64,000 bases of DNA from Litchfieldia alkalitelluris (GCF_002153425.1 NZ_KZ119600.1:3810143-3874142), one strand, 5' to 3'; positions 15,779-25,250 are shown, numbered from the stretch's first letter. Notes: generated by a model from the letters alone, not told the origin. Made by a program: numbers and translations.

Positions 15779-17368
15779 TTACAAAATCAGCGCTAATATT
15801 TGTGCTGCGATTGCAATGAAAAATAGTGCAAAAGGGTAAGCAGCTGCATACGCAATTGTCGCATCGTCAGAATCAATTAAATTGTTGCAGGCTCCTAATC
15901 CAGGTGTACTTGTCATTCCACCACAAAGTGCACCAAGGGAATGGATGAAGCTTAACCTAAATAGTTTTTTCGCCACAACAAACCCGACAAACAAGGGAAC
16001 GAGCGTAATAATCGCCCCTCCTAATATTAATTGCAGCCCTTCGTTCATCACTACCTCAACAATTCCGTTTCCAGCCTTCGTTCCTGCGCCTGCAAGAAAT
16101 AGTACGAGTCCTAGATCCCGTATAACGTGATTCGATGGCTGAAAGTATCTCGCATGAATCGGACCTACCTTGCCAAAGTGCCCGATAATGATTGCAACAA
16201 ACAGAGGCCCACCTGCCACGCCTAAAGTCATCTGGCCAAGTCCAGGGACCGTTATTGGAATCATGCCAACAAGTATACCCATTAATAAGATCAGACTGAT
16301 GGAAAAAATATGAATATTCGTTTCTGCATATTGACGTAGACCAAAGAGCTTTTCTACTTCATTCAATCTTCTGTCACTGCCTACCACAGTTAGAACATCG
16401 CCACGCTCGAAGCGCCACCCTGGACTTTGGTTAAATTCGAATCCACCCCGTTCAATTCTCGTTACAGTAACACCATATTTTGCACGAAGCTTGATCTCCC
16501 GTAAACTTTTTCCAATCAAGTCATTTGCTTCAACCGTAATTCGTCTCAGCTTCAGATTATCTGCATACTTTACTTCAGAAGTCTCTTCAGAACCAACCTC
16601 ATTCTTGAAACGCTCAATATCTTCTGGATAACCAACGACTATTAAATCGTCTCCTTTTAAAAGTACAGTATCATTTCTTCCAAGGAAGCTCCTGTCTCCC
16701 CTGATTACCCTGCTAATAACAACCGCGCTGTTGTTATTGAGTCGTAACTCCTTCAACGTTTTCTTGTGAAACTCGTCCTTCTCTACTCTCACCATTAACG
16801 ATTGTGGAGATCCCTGATGTCTGACAGGACCAATCGTTTTTTTCAAATCTGCCTTCAAATCTACTTTAACTACCCTCGGAAACAGTTGAATAAACAAGAC
16901 CACAGCAATGACTCCAAACGGATAAGCAACACCGTATCCAACGGAAGCGATCGGGTTCTGTGTCGCTTCAAGGGCTGCGGCTAAACCCGGAGTACTCGTG
17001 AGGGCTCCTGTCATGAGACCAATACTTAAAGGTGCTGATAAATCAAAGACTTTAGAGACAATTATTGTCGTGACAGATGCAATAAAAACAACTAGAAATC
17101 CAATAATTCCAAAGACAATTCCACTGCTTTTCATCATTCGGAAAAAACGAGGTCCTGCCTGCAAACCAACTGCCACAATAAATAAACTCAATCCTAAGTT
17201 TTGTACAACACTTGATATTTCAAATCCATAGTGGCCGAAAAACATAGCTACGAGTAAAACACCAGAAGCCCCGAGACTAAGTCCTTTTATTTTAACTTGT
17301 CCGACTAATGACCCTAAAAATAAAATAATAAAGATAAGAATGAGTGGTTCATCTAATAGGTTTAGCAA
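15779..17368 (-). CDS. AspT/YidE-family membrane transporter with two TrkA-C domains
   Basis: Transporter of 529 residues of the aspartate:alanine exchanger family (AAE). The layout is six or so N-terminal membrane segments (residues 1-170), two RCK_C/TrkA-C domains in tandem (about 190-270 and 275-360, with VKYADNLKLRRITVEANDLI between), and a second membrane half (365-529). The duplicated signature GxLTSTPGLAAALE / GGMTSTPGLGACNN appears once in each half. The start is TTG, preceded by AAGGGGAG. The substrate may be an amino or organic acid, but family members such as E. coli YidE and YbjL are uncharacterised. It is convergent to the Nudix gene. Confidence 0.88.
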   Translation of the reverse strand: MLNLLDEPLILIFIILFLGSLVGQVKIKGLSLGASGVLLVAMFFGHYGFEISSVVQNLGLSLFIVAVGLQAGPRFFRMMKSSGIVFGIIGFLVVFIASVTTIIVSKVFDLSAPLSIGLMTGALTSTPGLAAALEATQNPIASVGYGVAYPFGVIAVVLFIQLFPRVVKVDLKADLKKTIGPVRHQGSPQSLMVRVEKDEFHKKTLKELRLNNNSAVVISRVIRGDRSFLGRNDTVLLKGDDLIVVGYPEDIERFKNEVGSEETSEVKYADNLKLRRITVEANDLIGKSLREIKLRAKYGVTVTRIERGGFEFNQSPGWRFERGDVLTVVGSDRRLNEVEKLFGLRQYAETNIHIFSISLILLMGILVGMIPITVPGLGQMTLGVAGGPLFVAIIIGHFGKVGPIHARYFQPSNHVIRDLGLVLFLAGAGTKAGNGIVEVVMNEGLQLILGGAIITLVPLFVGFVVAKKLFRLSFIHSLGALCGGMTSTPGLGACNNLIDSDDATIAYAAAYPFALFFIAIAAQILALIL

Positions 17369-17625
17369 TTGAAACTCCCCTTACAAATGTTCTGTTGTTA
17401 CTTTTTCCAGATCTATTTCCCTTTATTTCGTGCTCTGTCTAGACTTATTTTTAATTCCAATTATATAACTAAATATTCCCTTAATCTATCGCTATTTTGT
17501 TTTTGGCTTGTTAAAGAATAATGTTGATTTGGTAATCAACAAAAATACTAGCAGACCCTGATTTTGTATTGGTTACCCTTCATCTGTGCATTATACTAGG
17601 TAGCATGCACATTGTAGGTGATATG

Positions 17626-18519
17626 ATGAACAAGTTTGGAATGATGATCGGCAATGGCTTTACTATTGATTTTGGATCAAGATTCGGCTTAGATCCATCA
17701 AAGCCATTCTCTTATTTTAATCAACATCTTTCCTATGAAGAATTTATACATAACTATCCAGCAGTCCATGAGCTTTTTCAGCTCGCTCAACAAGAAAAAA
17801 ATGATTATGTAGCAATTGAAAGATATATGAAAAGTCCTAAATATAATAAAGAGAAAGATGAGGAGCTTCGAAAGTTCCTCGCTTCTTCTTATTCTCAGCT
17901 ACAGGTGCACTTAGAAAAACACAGTATATCCAATTGGAAATGGACGAAGTGGCTTCAACAAAATAAAGAGTACCTCTCTTTTGCTGTGTCCTTTAACTAC
18001 GATTTATTATTTGAAAAAGCGTTGCAAACAGCTGGAATCAACTATTACAGAACGGGTACAATGGAAGAAAAAAATGGGGTCCCTATTTCAAAGCCACATG
18101 GTTCTATTGACTTCGATATGAAGCTTGAGCAATCACTCACACACAATGAAAAGGTTTGGCTAGAATGGCGACATTTGTTTTCTCATATTAGTACAATCCC
18201 TAAGAAAAGTTGGCTTAAACCGCGCCATGAAGCAGATATTATCCCACCTCATAAGGTTAATGATCAGCGCACGCTCCACTGGGTTAAGGATGGGATTAAT
18301 GAATTTTTAACCCATGCTCGTGATTTTTCTCAGTTTATTATTGTAGGCTTATCTTACAGCGAAGCCGATCGTATGGAAGTGAATCAATATCTGGAACATC
18401 TTCCACCACACACAAAGGTGTATGTTATTGATCCAAATCCAAATGAGTTGTTGCTCACCAAGATTTCCTCCTTAAGATTGGAAACTCATCGTGGGACTAA
18501 TCAAGGGCTCCCCTGGTAA
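17626..18519 (+). CDS. SIR2-like NAD-binding domain protein
   Basis: Stand-alone protein of 297 residues with the signature of SIR2_2/SIR2-like domains. MMIGNGFTIDFG (residues 6-17) stands for the NAD-binding GxGxS loop, SFNYDLLFEKAL carries the conserved Asn124, ISKPHGSIDF carries His158, and FIIVGLSYSEADRM is near residue 255. Related domains act as NADases in anti-phage systems (ThsA, DSR, Sir2-Argonaute) or as deacetylases. There is no deacetylase zinc ribbon here, so NAD hydrolysis is the better guess. I start at ATG 17626, 5 bases after AGGTG; upstream in-frame TTG/ATG codons lack a site. No partner effector gene lies beside it, and palindrome arrays follow. Confidence 0.72.
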   Translation: MNKFGMMIGNGFTIDFGSRFGLDPSKPFSYFNQHLSYEEFIHNYPAVHELFQLAQQEKNDYVAIERYMKSPKYNKEKDEELRKFLASSYSQLQVHLEKHSISNWKWTKWLQQNKEYLSFAVSFNYDLLFEKALQTAGINYYRTGTMEEKNGVPISKPHGSIDFDMKLEQSLTHNEKVWLEWRHLFSHISTIPKKSWLKPRHEADIIPPHKVNDQRTLHWVKDGINEFLTHARDFSQFIIVGLSYSEADRMEVNQYLEHLPPHTKVYVIDPNPNELLLTKISSLRLETHRGTNQGLPW

Positions 18520-18564
18520 GTTACGGTAATAGCCTGATCAGGGGTCGGGGGCGGGGACGAGGAC

Positions 18565-18720
18565 GGTCAGGTATGAGATTTGATTTTTTCTGTTTTTCAT
18601 ACCTGATTAGGCGGCGATCTGGTATGAGATTTGGTTTTTTCTGTTTTTCATACCTAATCAGGCCTCGATCTGGTATGAGATTTTGTTTTTTCTATTTTTC
18701 GTACCTGATCAAGCTTCGAA
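18565..18720. repeat. 51-bp palindrome array, family GGTATGA/TCATACC
   Basis: Three units with GTATGAGATTT at 18571, 18622 and 18673, exactly 51 bases apart. Each unit reads CAGGTATGAGATTTGATTTT, then TTCTGTTTTTCATACCTGATCAGGC, giving inverted arms TCAGGTATGA/TCATACCTGA. Confidence 0.85.
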
Positions 18721-18740
18721 ACCCAAATATGGGCTTATGT

Positions 18741-18925
18741 TAAGGGGAGAAATTACCTTTATTTAAAATATGGCATCGAAAATAGTGAAAATAGAAGGAA
18801 AAATTACCGCTATTCTCTTAAAAAACATGATAATTTGAGTTCTGTGAATGCTTAAAGGGAAAAACTACTCTTATTTCCCCCTTCCAAGATAAATTCTGCA
18901 GCTTAAAGGGAAAAACTCCCCTTAA
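18741..18925. repeat. Degenerate AAAGGGAAAAACTACTCTTATTTCCCC repeats
   Basis: Four drifting copies start near 18742, 18795, 18855 and 18906. Each has an AAGGGGA-type arm and, in the best copy, a CCCC arm. Single copies of the same motif (GGGGGAATTACTACTATTATCCCC) stand at 36976-37007 and a decayed one at 43513-43545. No gene is supported in 18520-19174. Confidence 0.6.
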
Positions 18926-19004
18926 TTTTTTATTATTTTTGTTCACTAACCTACCAAACATTTGCAAATAAAATGTATATTTACTCTCTAGGCGAATAAA
19001 CGAA

Positions 19005-19047
19005 AAAAACGAGACAACAGAACCACTCTGTGAAAAGGTCTCGTTTT
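19005..19047. terminator. Long-loop hairpin, likely terminator
   Basis: AAAAACGAGAC pairs with GTCTCGTTTTC across a 21-base loop. The A-run on one side and T-run on the other allow use in both directions. It lies between the convergent SIR2-like gene and the membrane gene at 19175. Confidence 0.6.
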
Positions 19048-19174
19048 CCCTATATAATTTTTTCACCCTAGTTTTCACCATCTAACCCCTCTAAACAGAA
19101 CTACTAACATACCAGGCAGGACCTCTTGCTATTATATATTCCCTGGCTTACTGAGAGCTGAACGTGGACTTCAT

Positions 19175-19885
19175 TTATTTCACTTCAACTATAACCTGAT
19201 TAACCTTCTTAACAAGCTTCCCCTTTTTTGGTGTGATAACTATGTAAAAATGATTGGCCAAGTTTGTAGCCTTAATGGTTTGAGGCTTCCTCTTATAGTG
19301 CTTTTGACAATATCTACTTAGACTTAAGTACTCCTCAAATGGGACTTCTTTATTTTCGTCTATTTTTATATCAGACTTCCCAGCAGCTTTTATTTCCTTG
19401 GGCAGTTTGACTTTTTTGGGTTGTTTGACAACTTGGTCTTCCTTCTTCTTTGAAGATTTTATGTATTCCTTCCCCTTACTCTTTTTACTTTTTCTGCCCA
19501 TTTTCTCTTGCTCTAAGCGCTCTTTGCGACTCATCCCAATGACCGAGATCGTTCCATCTGATGATTTCAATTTATCTGTTACCTTTTCCTTCTGACTTTC
19601 TGATTTATTCCTTTGAACTGTTTCTTTTTGTTTTGTCATGTTTTCCTTATTTTTTCCATAGGATTTACTATAACCTTTACTTAAGTGAGTAATGATAAAG
19701 GCCATTCCAATCAACAATAGGCCGGACAAAAAACTCATATAAACCCACATAAATGAGAGGTGTAAGCCCCATTCAATGGAGTTCGCTCCCTGTACTGCAT
19801 AGTATATATAAATGGCAGCTACAGTCCCTACAAGAATTGCTAAATACCCCATTAACTTTAAAAAGGTTCCGAGATTATTTCTCAT
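19175..19885 (-). CDS. Two-span membrane protein with Lys-rich cytosolic tail
   Basis: Protein of 236 residues. Two hydrophobic segments lie near residues 10-32 and 45-67. A very basic, low-complexity region follows (about 70-180, many Lys/Ser/Glu), then a short folded-looking C-terminus (EYLSLSRYCQKHYKRKPQTI … ANHFYIVITPKKGKL). The basic tail could contact nucleic acid or the inner membrane face. The start ATG is preceded by GGAGAGGG. It is divergent from the L,D-transpeptidase gene. I do not recognise the family. Confidence 0.65.
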   Translation of the reverse strand: MRNNLGTFLKLMGYLAILVGTVAAIYIYYAVQGANSIEWGLHLSFMWVYMSFLSGLLLIGMAFIITHLSKGYSKSYGKNKENMTKQKETVQRNKSESQKEKVTDKLKSSDGTISVIGMSRKERLEQEKMGRKSKKSKGKEYIKSSKKKEDQVVKQPKKVKLPKEIKAAGKSDIKIDENKEVPFEEYLSLSRYCQKHYKRKPQTIKATNLANHFYIVITPKKGKLVKKVNQVIVEVK

Positions 19886-20162
19886 ATTGACCCTCTCCTA
19901 TTTTAGGCACTCTTTCCCTAATTATATATTCTACCATTTCTGTCTACAAGCTAATCTCATTCTTTAGTTAATAGTTTTTCAATAGTTAGCAAAATGTCGA
20001 TCTGACCCGAAATAATTTCTGAACATTTCATCACCTTATATTCTTTAAAAGGAACATTTAGTTCTTTATAACGTATATAATAAAGTAACAGAAAAGTGAC
20101 ATCTTTTTCCACAAAACTGACGTTATATAGGTGAAAGAAGAAACGGAAAGGAGGAAGTATAG

Positions 20163-21248
20163 ATGAAAAAACTCATAATGGTTGCTGTTACGCTACTCAT
20201 AACCATAATGTTTCTTCCTTACTTGACAAATGAAGCCTCTGCTTCAAGTAAACAGTTAATCATCATTGATAAAGCAACGAATCAACTAGCATACTATGAA
20301 AACAATGAATTAGTTCGAGTTTTCTCCGTCGGCACTGGTCGAAGCTCTGACTTAACACCAGAGGGAAGCTTTATTATCGTCAACAAAATAGTGAACCGAC
20401 CTTATTATAAAGAAGATATTCCAGGTGGTGATCCTGCCAATCCCCTTGGGAATCGCTGGTTAGGATTAGATGCTAGAGGTACTTGGGGGACTACTTACGC
20501 CATTCATGGAAACAACAATCCTAATTCCATTGGCCACTATGTCAGCGCCGGATGTATTAGGATGCACAATGAAGAAATCAAATGGCTTTTTGAACGTGTT
20601 GTGGAAAACACACCTGTCATCATTACCACTTCAGGCCAAGGCTTTCAAGCAATTGCAAAGGCAAATGGATACGACGTGTCACATACATCATATGAAGCAG
20701 AATCTCCAGCACCTCCACCACTTGATTGTTCTGCTTTGAGAGAAGGGTGTAGTGGGGAAAAAGTGAGGGAACTACAACATAAGCTGGACGAATTAGGTTA
20801 TTCTACAGGTGGGGCAGATGGGGATTTTGTGCCTGCCACAAATAAAGCAGTGCTTCAGTTTCAAAAAGATGCCAAGTTATCTGCTGATGGCGTTGTTGGT
20901 GCAAAAACATTGGAAGCACTTGATGCAGCATTAAAGGCAATGAAACAGGAGAAAGAAAACAAGAAGAAAGAATCAGAATCAGCTACAAAGGATAAAGATA
21001 AGGAAAAGGATAAGAAAGAAGAAAAAGAGGACACAGATGAAGCAGATGAAAAAGGAAATGAGCAGGAAAAGCCTGATGAGAACTTAGAAGATAACAATGC
21101 AGATGATAAAGGATTTTACAGGCTTACACTAGACGAGATGATCATTTACACCACCTCTAAAGAAACTTATGAAAGATTCAAAGCTTACGAGAACGGGCAT
21201 ATCGATATTCATTCACATCACAATATGAAAGTTGCCTTGAACTTTTAA
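20163..21248 (+). CDS. L,D-transpeptidase (YkuD) with peptidoglycan-binding domain
   Basis: Exported cell-wall enzyme of 361 residues. A signal peptide (residues 1-27, ending ASA) is followed by a YkuD domain (28-155) with His115 in AIHGNN and the active-site motif HYVSAGCIRMHN (Cys131). A PG_binding_1 domain spans about 185-252 (REGCSGEKVRELQHKLDELG, then GVVGAKTLEALDAAL). A Lys/Glu/Asp-rich linker (255-312) and a short C-terminal segment of unknown function finish the protein. It should make 3-3 cross-links in peptidoglycan or modify spore or envelope wall. AAAGGAGGAAG precedes the ATG and a terminator follows at 21268. Confidence 0.92.
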   Translation: MKKLIMVAVTLLITIMFLPYLTNEASASSKQLIIIDKATNQLAYYENNELVRVFSVGTGRSSDLTPEGSFIIVNKIVNRPYYKEDIPGGDPANPLGNRWLGLDARGTWGTTYAIHGNNNPNSIGHYVSAGCIRMHNEEIKWLFERVVENTPVIITTSGQGFQAIAKANGYDVSHTSYEAESPAPPPLDCSALREGCSGEKVRELQHKLDELGYSTGGADGDFVPATNKAVLQFQKDAKLSADGVVGAKTLEALDAALKAMKQEKENKKKESESATKDKDKEKDKKEEKEDTDEADEKGNEQEKPDENLEDNNADDKGFYRLTLDEMIIYTTSKETYERFKAYENGHIDIHSHHNMKVALNF

Positions 21249-21267
21249 GTGAATCATTCACCATTAT

Positions 21268-21310
21268 AAAAACATCCTCTTTGTTTTTAAAGCAAAAGAG
21301 GATGTTTTTT
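21268..21310 (+). terminator. Rho-independent terminator
   Basis: AAAACATCCTCTTT pairs with AAAGAGGATGTTTT and is followed by TTTTTT, 20 bases past the L,D-transpeptidase stop. Confidence 0.8.
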
Positions 21311-21397
21311 CATCTATTTTCAACTTACTTCAGAATGGCGTCACCCAATTCAAGTGTGGCTATTTATATGGTAAATACTTCTCAACTTCCCTTACTT

Positions 21398-22021
21398 CTA
21401 GTTCGCTTTGCTTACATCAGTTTTATCTGAATGAATATCTATTTCCACAGAACGACGAACCCTATCTAAAATAAGATAAACAGATTTAATTTCTTCCTTA
21501 AGTTGTTTATTCTCTTCCCTTAATTCTTTCAGTTCATTAGTTACCTTTGAAATCTCATCAAGGGATAACTCTTGATCAAGGGACTGCAATGTAGATAAAA
21601 TATGTTTTATTTTCACTTCAGATGTCTTGTCATTTTCTGAAGACTGCGTTCCACTCTCATTAGATGTTTGTACACTCATCAAGCTTGGCGTTTCGTTCGG
21701 GTTCGACACAGTAGCTTTTTTAGCATTAGCACCTTTACCTTTTATAGCCCCTTTATCTTCCTTCTTACTCGCAGGGCTGTTGAATTTACTATTACTCACT
21801 TTTTTCCTCTTTGCTTCTTTTAATTCCTTCTCATATTGTTTTCGTAATGTAGCATTCCAGCGGTATCCACATGCAGCAGCTGTCCGCTTCAGTTTTTCCC
21901 CTGCCTCTTTAAAGGCTTTCGTTTGTGTGCTCCCATTCATTAAGTGATCAAGTACTGTATTTGCTAAAAACTCATCATTTTCTTTCGTCCAAGTATCTTT
22001 TCTCTCTTTCGTTTTTGCCAT
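21398..22021 (-). CDS. RsfA-family prespore-type transcription regulator
   Basis: DNA-binding protein of 207 residues. The N-terminal Myb/SANT-like domain (residues about 8-65) carries the family pattern [20 protein letters not shown], then [20 protein letters not shown] and [14 protein letters not shown]. The middle is polar and low in complexity. Residues about 145-190 form a coiled coil ([20 protein letters not shown]). RsfA and GerR of B. subtilis, which have this architecture, tune sigma-F or sigma-E regulons in sporulation. The start ATG follows GGGAG. It is strong evidence that the host forms endospores. Confidence 0.88.
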   Translation of the reverse strand: MAKTKERKDTWTKENDEFLANTVLDHLMNGSTQTKAFKEAGEKLKRTAAACGYRWNATLRKQYEKELKEAKRKKVSNSKFNSPASKKEDKGAIKGKGANAKKATVSNPNETPSLMSVQTSNESGTQSSENDKTSEVKIKHILSTLQSLDQELSLDEISKVTNELKELREENKQLKEEIKSVYLILDRVRRSVEIDIHSDKTDVSKAN

Positions 22022-22247
22022 TAATAAAAACTCCCTTCAAAGACGTTTGTTAGAATTATAGTCTTATAGAGAAAGTTTTATACTAGAAAATTTATTTAAT
22101 AGATTTAAATTTGATTTTTTAGAGACCGATCCACCTCGAGCGTGCGCCCCATTACACATGTCTAAACTAAAACTGTCACCACATCGTTTATATGACATGC
22201 ATTTAGGACACCTTAAAAATATCATCATGAAAAAGAGGTGTTTTACA

Positions 22248-22505
22248 ATGTCTGAACAGGAATTAATCACCATTAAAGATGAAGAAGGTAACGAAAAAGT
22301 TTTCCAAGTAGATGCAATGTTCGATATGGGAGACTACACCTATGCCATGATTACATCAGGCGATGAAACCTTGATCATGCGGGTGGAAGAGGATAATGGT
22401 GAACAGTCACTCATCTCTGCAACCGAAGAAGAAATTGAGAACTTATTAGCGGCTTATAACATCGCCCTAAATGCAGACTATGATGAGGATCCATTGATAC
22501 ATTAA
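22248..22505 (+). CDS. DUF1292 protein (YrzB-like)
   Basis: Small acidic cytosolic protein of 85 residues with the DUF1292 pattern: ITIKDEEGNEKVFQVDAMFD, then YTYAMITSGDETLIMRVEED and a C-terminal helix (ATEEEIENLLAAYN). Function of the family is unknown; it occurs across Bacillota. The start ATG 22248 is set by GAGGTG upstream. Earlier in-frame ATGs lack a ribosome site. A strong terminator follows at 22521. Confidence 0.85.
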   Translation: MSEQELITIKDEEGNEKVFQVDAMFDMGDYTYAMITSGDETLIMRVEEDNGEQSLISATEEEIENLLAAYNIALNADYDEDPLIH

Positions 22506-22520
22506 GCTTGGCTCACGGCT

Positions 22521-22566
22521 CGGTGGTGCTTCAAATATGAATATGAAATGCACCACCGCCCTTTTT
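22521..22566 (+). terminator. Rho-independent terminator
   Basis: CGGTGGTGC pairs perfectly with GCACCACCG and is followed by CCCTTTTT. It ends the DUF1292 gene and touches the last bases of the convergent msrA gene. Confidence 0.8.
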
Positions 22567-23206
22567 ACCAGCGTATCGAATCGATCATTCTAACTAACTC
22601 CCTTGCCGCATCCGTTGATAAGTTCCATTCATCTACTATTTCTTCCTTTATATGACGAATCGTTCCATACCCCTTAACAAATCCATTCAAGCGCGCTGCC
22701 AAGGTTGACGAAACTAGGTCCTCCTCAGAAGGATAGTGTCGTCTCAACGCCTCTACTGCAGATGGCCACCTTTTTAAATAATACTTTTGATGACGCTCTT
22801 CTGCGTTAAAAAAATGGTCGAGTGGGACAATCTCCGTTTCTATTTTCAAACTTAATTGCTGTTCCCATTCTAGTTTCTTTTTAGCTATGATCTCCTGTTG
22901 CTCCTGATCTTCATAAAAGAGGATCGACAAATACTGACGACCACCATATTCCCTAACTACTGGACGATGATTATTCCAAAACATATCAACAATATCAGCA
23001 AACGATATAATTGTTGGATCGAAATTCACTTGCAATGTTTCAGAATGATCGCCCATTTTTCTGTATGTGGGTGAGGGTGTTGTTCCCCCAGCATAGCCTA
23101 CTCTCGTACTGATGACTCCTCGTAGATGTCCAAACTGGGCATCTGGTCCCCAGAATCAGCCCATTCCAAATGTAGCTGTTTGAAATTGTTTTGAAGTACT
23201 GTACAT
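22565..23206 (-). CDS. msrA: Methionine sulfoxide reductase A with TGA (selenocysteine) at the catalytic position
   Basis: MsrA reduces methionine-S-sulfoxide. Reading from ATG 23206 (AAGGAG 8 bases upstream), 214 codons are open except codon 17, which is TGA (23158-23156). It falls exactly where the family has its catalytic Cys: FGMG-[TGA]-FWGPDAQFG matches the canonical GxGCFWGxE. The rest is intact: GVISTRVGYAGGTTPSPTY, MGDHSETLQVNFDP, DMFWNNHRP, SILFYEDQEQQ and EERHQKYYLKRWP. The protein has no cysteine anywhere, so no resolving Cys. A bSECIS-like hairpin follows the TGA. Selenoprotein MsrA is known in a few bacteria and in Chlamydomonas. The alternative, a recent nonsense mutation, would have to hit the catalytic codon by chance. 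A conventional call would begin at ATG 23056 and lack the active site. Confidence 0.85.
23124..23158 (-). promoter_or_regulatory. Candidate bacterial SECIS element in msrA
   Basis: On the minus strand TGA is followed by 11 bases and then AGATG-C-CC-AGTTT-GG-A-CATCT: a 5-bp stem, one C/A mismatch, 2 more pairs and a 5-base loop. The loop starts 19 bases after TGA and has G at its second position. Both fit the published bSECIS pattern (loop 16-37 bases away, G among the first two loop bases). A lower UUCU/AGGA helix is possible. Confidence 0.6.
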
Positions 23207-23301
23207 GTTCACAACTCCTTCCAAAACCGTAGTAATGAGAGATGTACATATGCTCCCTACCCAGCTCTATTACCACCGCAAGATTACTTCAAAATAAAAG
23301 G

Positions 23302-23327
23302 CCCGCGGAAAGCGAGTACCTGGATCA
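23302..23327. repeat. Fragment of the dispersed palindromic element
   Basis: CCCGCGGAAAGCGAGT plus flanking bases match the distal part of the full elements at 25251-25375 and 63560-63684. It stands alone upstream of msrA and looks like a decayed or partial copy. Confidence 0.5.
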
Positions 23328-23362
23328 AAAAATCAACATCAAGGTTAAACAGAACCTTATAC

Positions 23363-23400
23363 AAAATAAAGGTAGTATCACCTCATAAGATGATACTACC
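23363..23400 (-). terminator. Terminator of the xylosidase gene
   Basis: Perfect 10-bp stem GGTAGTATCA/TGATACTACC; on the minus strand it is followed by TTTATTTTG. It separates the xylosidase from msrA. Confidence 0.7.
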
Positions 23401-23465
23401 ATAATCAATTTATACATTTAAGCTAAGTGTCAAAACTCTAACTAAGTCCTAATCTGTTATACTTC

Positions 23466-25079
23466 TTACTCTTCTTCTGGCTTATATACGAAGTAGTCGA
23501 AGTCAGCATGCAGGTTTTCACCAGATGTATCTTGACAACGCATACCTACGAATGCACCTGTGAAGAATCCACCACCACGGATATAATCGTCAGACAGCTT
23601 GTAAGATTCAAATGTTAATGGAATCTCTGTCCAGTTTTCACCGTCGAAGGAGTAAGAGTACTTGTAAGTAGAAGTCTGCACATCAGAACGCATGTAAACG
23701 TACTCTACATCTTCAGGGATTACAATCTCTTGTCCTTGTAATGGCATTGCGAACTCGAAGTTATCGCAAGTCATAATTTCTAGGATACGACCTTTTTCTT
23801 CATGCCATGAGATATGAAGGGAATTCCAGTTCTCTGTATTGTAGTAATTAACTAATCCTGCAGACTGCTGGAACGTATCTGGACGGAATGCAACCTTCGT
23901 TTCCGCTCTGAAATTAAAGTGCTGCCAGCGACGTGCAACATAAGATTGTGTAAATTTAGACGTTAATGATCCTCTTCCGTGAATACGAAGGTGACCAGGG
24001 TTGTCCTTTAAGTTAACAATTTCTTCCCCTAGAGGAACACGTAATGTTTGGAAGTGTGGGTTCAATGTTTCAGAATCGAAATCATCTTTTTCTGGGTAAT
24101 CAGGGTCCCATTTCACTTCTGGAATGTTTGGTCCTTCAATTTCTAGTGATGGTTCGTTTCCACCAACAACATATGGCCAATCGTTTTTCCACTCTAAACG
24201 TTGAATGGCAGTTTCACGGCCTAATGGACAGTATCCACGTGGATCTAGTAAAGGTTGTCCCTCTCTTGGAAGTGGACGACCAGTTAGATGTACTAAGAAC
24301 CACTCATCAGTATGTGTTTGTACGATAGATGCGTGTCCAGCTTTTTGCAATGGATTACGCGGTGAATAGAAAGAAGAAATTAATGGATTTTCAGGGTGAA
24401 CCTCGTATGGTCCATTAATATTCTTTGAACGAGCAATCGTTGCATGATGGTCATACTTCGTTCCACCTTCTGCAGTTAATAGGTAGTAATATCCATTTAT
24501 TTTATAAAGATGAGGAGCTTCTGTTAATTTAACATCTGTTCCTTCGAAAATAATTTCCTTCTTACCTACTAATTTTTGTTGGCTATGATCATACTCTTGA
24601 AGCACGATACCATAGAAATTATGATGACCAACACGGTGATCCCATACCATATTTACAAACCATTTCTTCCCATCTTCATCATGGAATAAAGATGGATCAA
24701 ATCCTGATTGGTTCATAAAAATTGGTTCTGACCATTCACCATCGATTGTGTCACAAGTAACAAGGTAATTCGTTACGTCTTTCCAATTTCCATCAGTTAC
24801 TTTTACATCTGAGTAAATGAGGTAAAATTGTCCATCTGCATAGGAAATTTGTGGTGCCCAAACTCCACCAGAGTCAGGGTTACCCATCATATTTAATTGG
24901 CTAACACGATTTAAAGGACGAGACGCTAATCTCCAGTTCTTTAAATCTTTAGAATGATAAATTCCTACCCCAGGAAACCACTCAAATGTAGAAACAGCTA
25001 TGTAATAATCTTCCCCTACACGACAAATACTTGGATCTGGGTTGAATCCAGTTAAAATCGGGTTCGTAATTGTTGCCAT
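23466..25079 (-). CDS. xynB: GH43 beta-xylosidase
   Basis: Cytosolic exo-hydrolase of 537 residues that releases xylose from xylo-oligosaccharides; there is no signal peptide. The N-terminal five-bladed propeller has the GH43 acids at Asp15 (NPDPSICR), Asp128 (SGFDPSLF) and Glu187 ([10 protein letters not shown]). These positions equal those of the well-studied Geobacillus XynB3 enzyme. A C-terminal concanavalin-like domain (about 325-535) is complete. The start ATG lies upstream of [17 protein letters not shown]. It is last in a minus-strand series behind the importer at 25532-28810, which supports xylo-oligosaccharides as the imported sugar. Confidence 0.95.
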   Translation of the reverse strand: MATITNPILTGFNPDPSICRVGEDYYIAVSTFEWFPGVGIYHSKDLKNWRLASRPLNRVSQLNMMGNPDSGGVWAPQISYADGQFYLIYSDVKVTDGNWKDVTNYLVTCDTIDGEWSEPIFMNQSGFDPSLFHDEDGKKWFVNMVWDHRVGHHNFYGIVLQEYDHSQQKLVGKKEIIFEGTDVKLTEAPHLYKINGYYYLLTAEGGTKYDHHATIARSKNINGPYEVHPENPLISSFYSPRNPLQKAGHASIVQTHTDEWFLVHLTGRPLPREGQPLLDPRGYCPLGRETAIQRLEWKNDWPYVVGGNEPSLEIEGPNIPEVKWDPDYPEKDDFDSETLNPHFQTLRVPLGEEIVNLKDNPGHLRIHGRGSLTSKFTQSYVARRWQHFNFRAETKVAFRPDTFQQSAGLVNYYNTENWNSLHISWHEEKGRILEIMTCDNFEFAMPLQGQEIVIPEDVEYVYMRSDVQTSTYKYSYSFDGENWTEIPLTFESYKLSDDYIRGGGFFTGAFVGMRCQDTSGENLHADFDYFVYKPEEE

Positions 25080-25250
25080 GAAATGTCCACCTCAATATGT
25101 TTAAATTCTTTTCTTCCACGTATCGAATATATCATATACATTCTTTCACATTCAATTGGTATATCGTTTTTATACAAAATTGTCGCAATTTGATCAGTTT
25201 TTTTCAGGCTATGTAAAATTATAGGTTGATTATTCATTCTAATAAAGTGT

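Noticed and set aside
18818-19081. 87-codon minus-strand frame
   Set aside because: It runs over the degenerate repeats and the terminator hairpin.
22565-23056. MsrA as an ordinary 163-residue protein starting at ATG 23056
   Set aside because: That start lacks a ribosome site and omits the whole active-site region, which is present in the same frame upstream as far as ATG 23206.
23040-23276. A 78-codon frame overlapping the msrA 5' region
   Set aside because: It is an out-of-frame shadow of msrA; the msrA frame shows the conserved family motifs.
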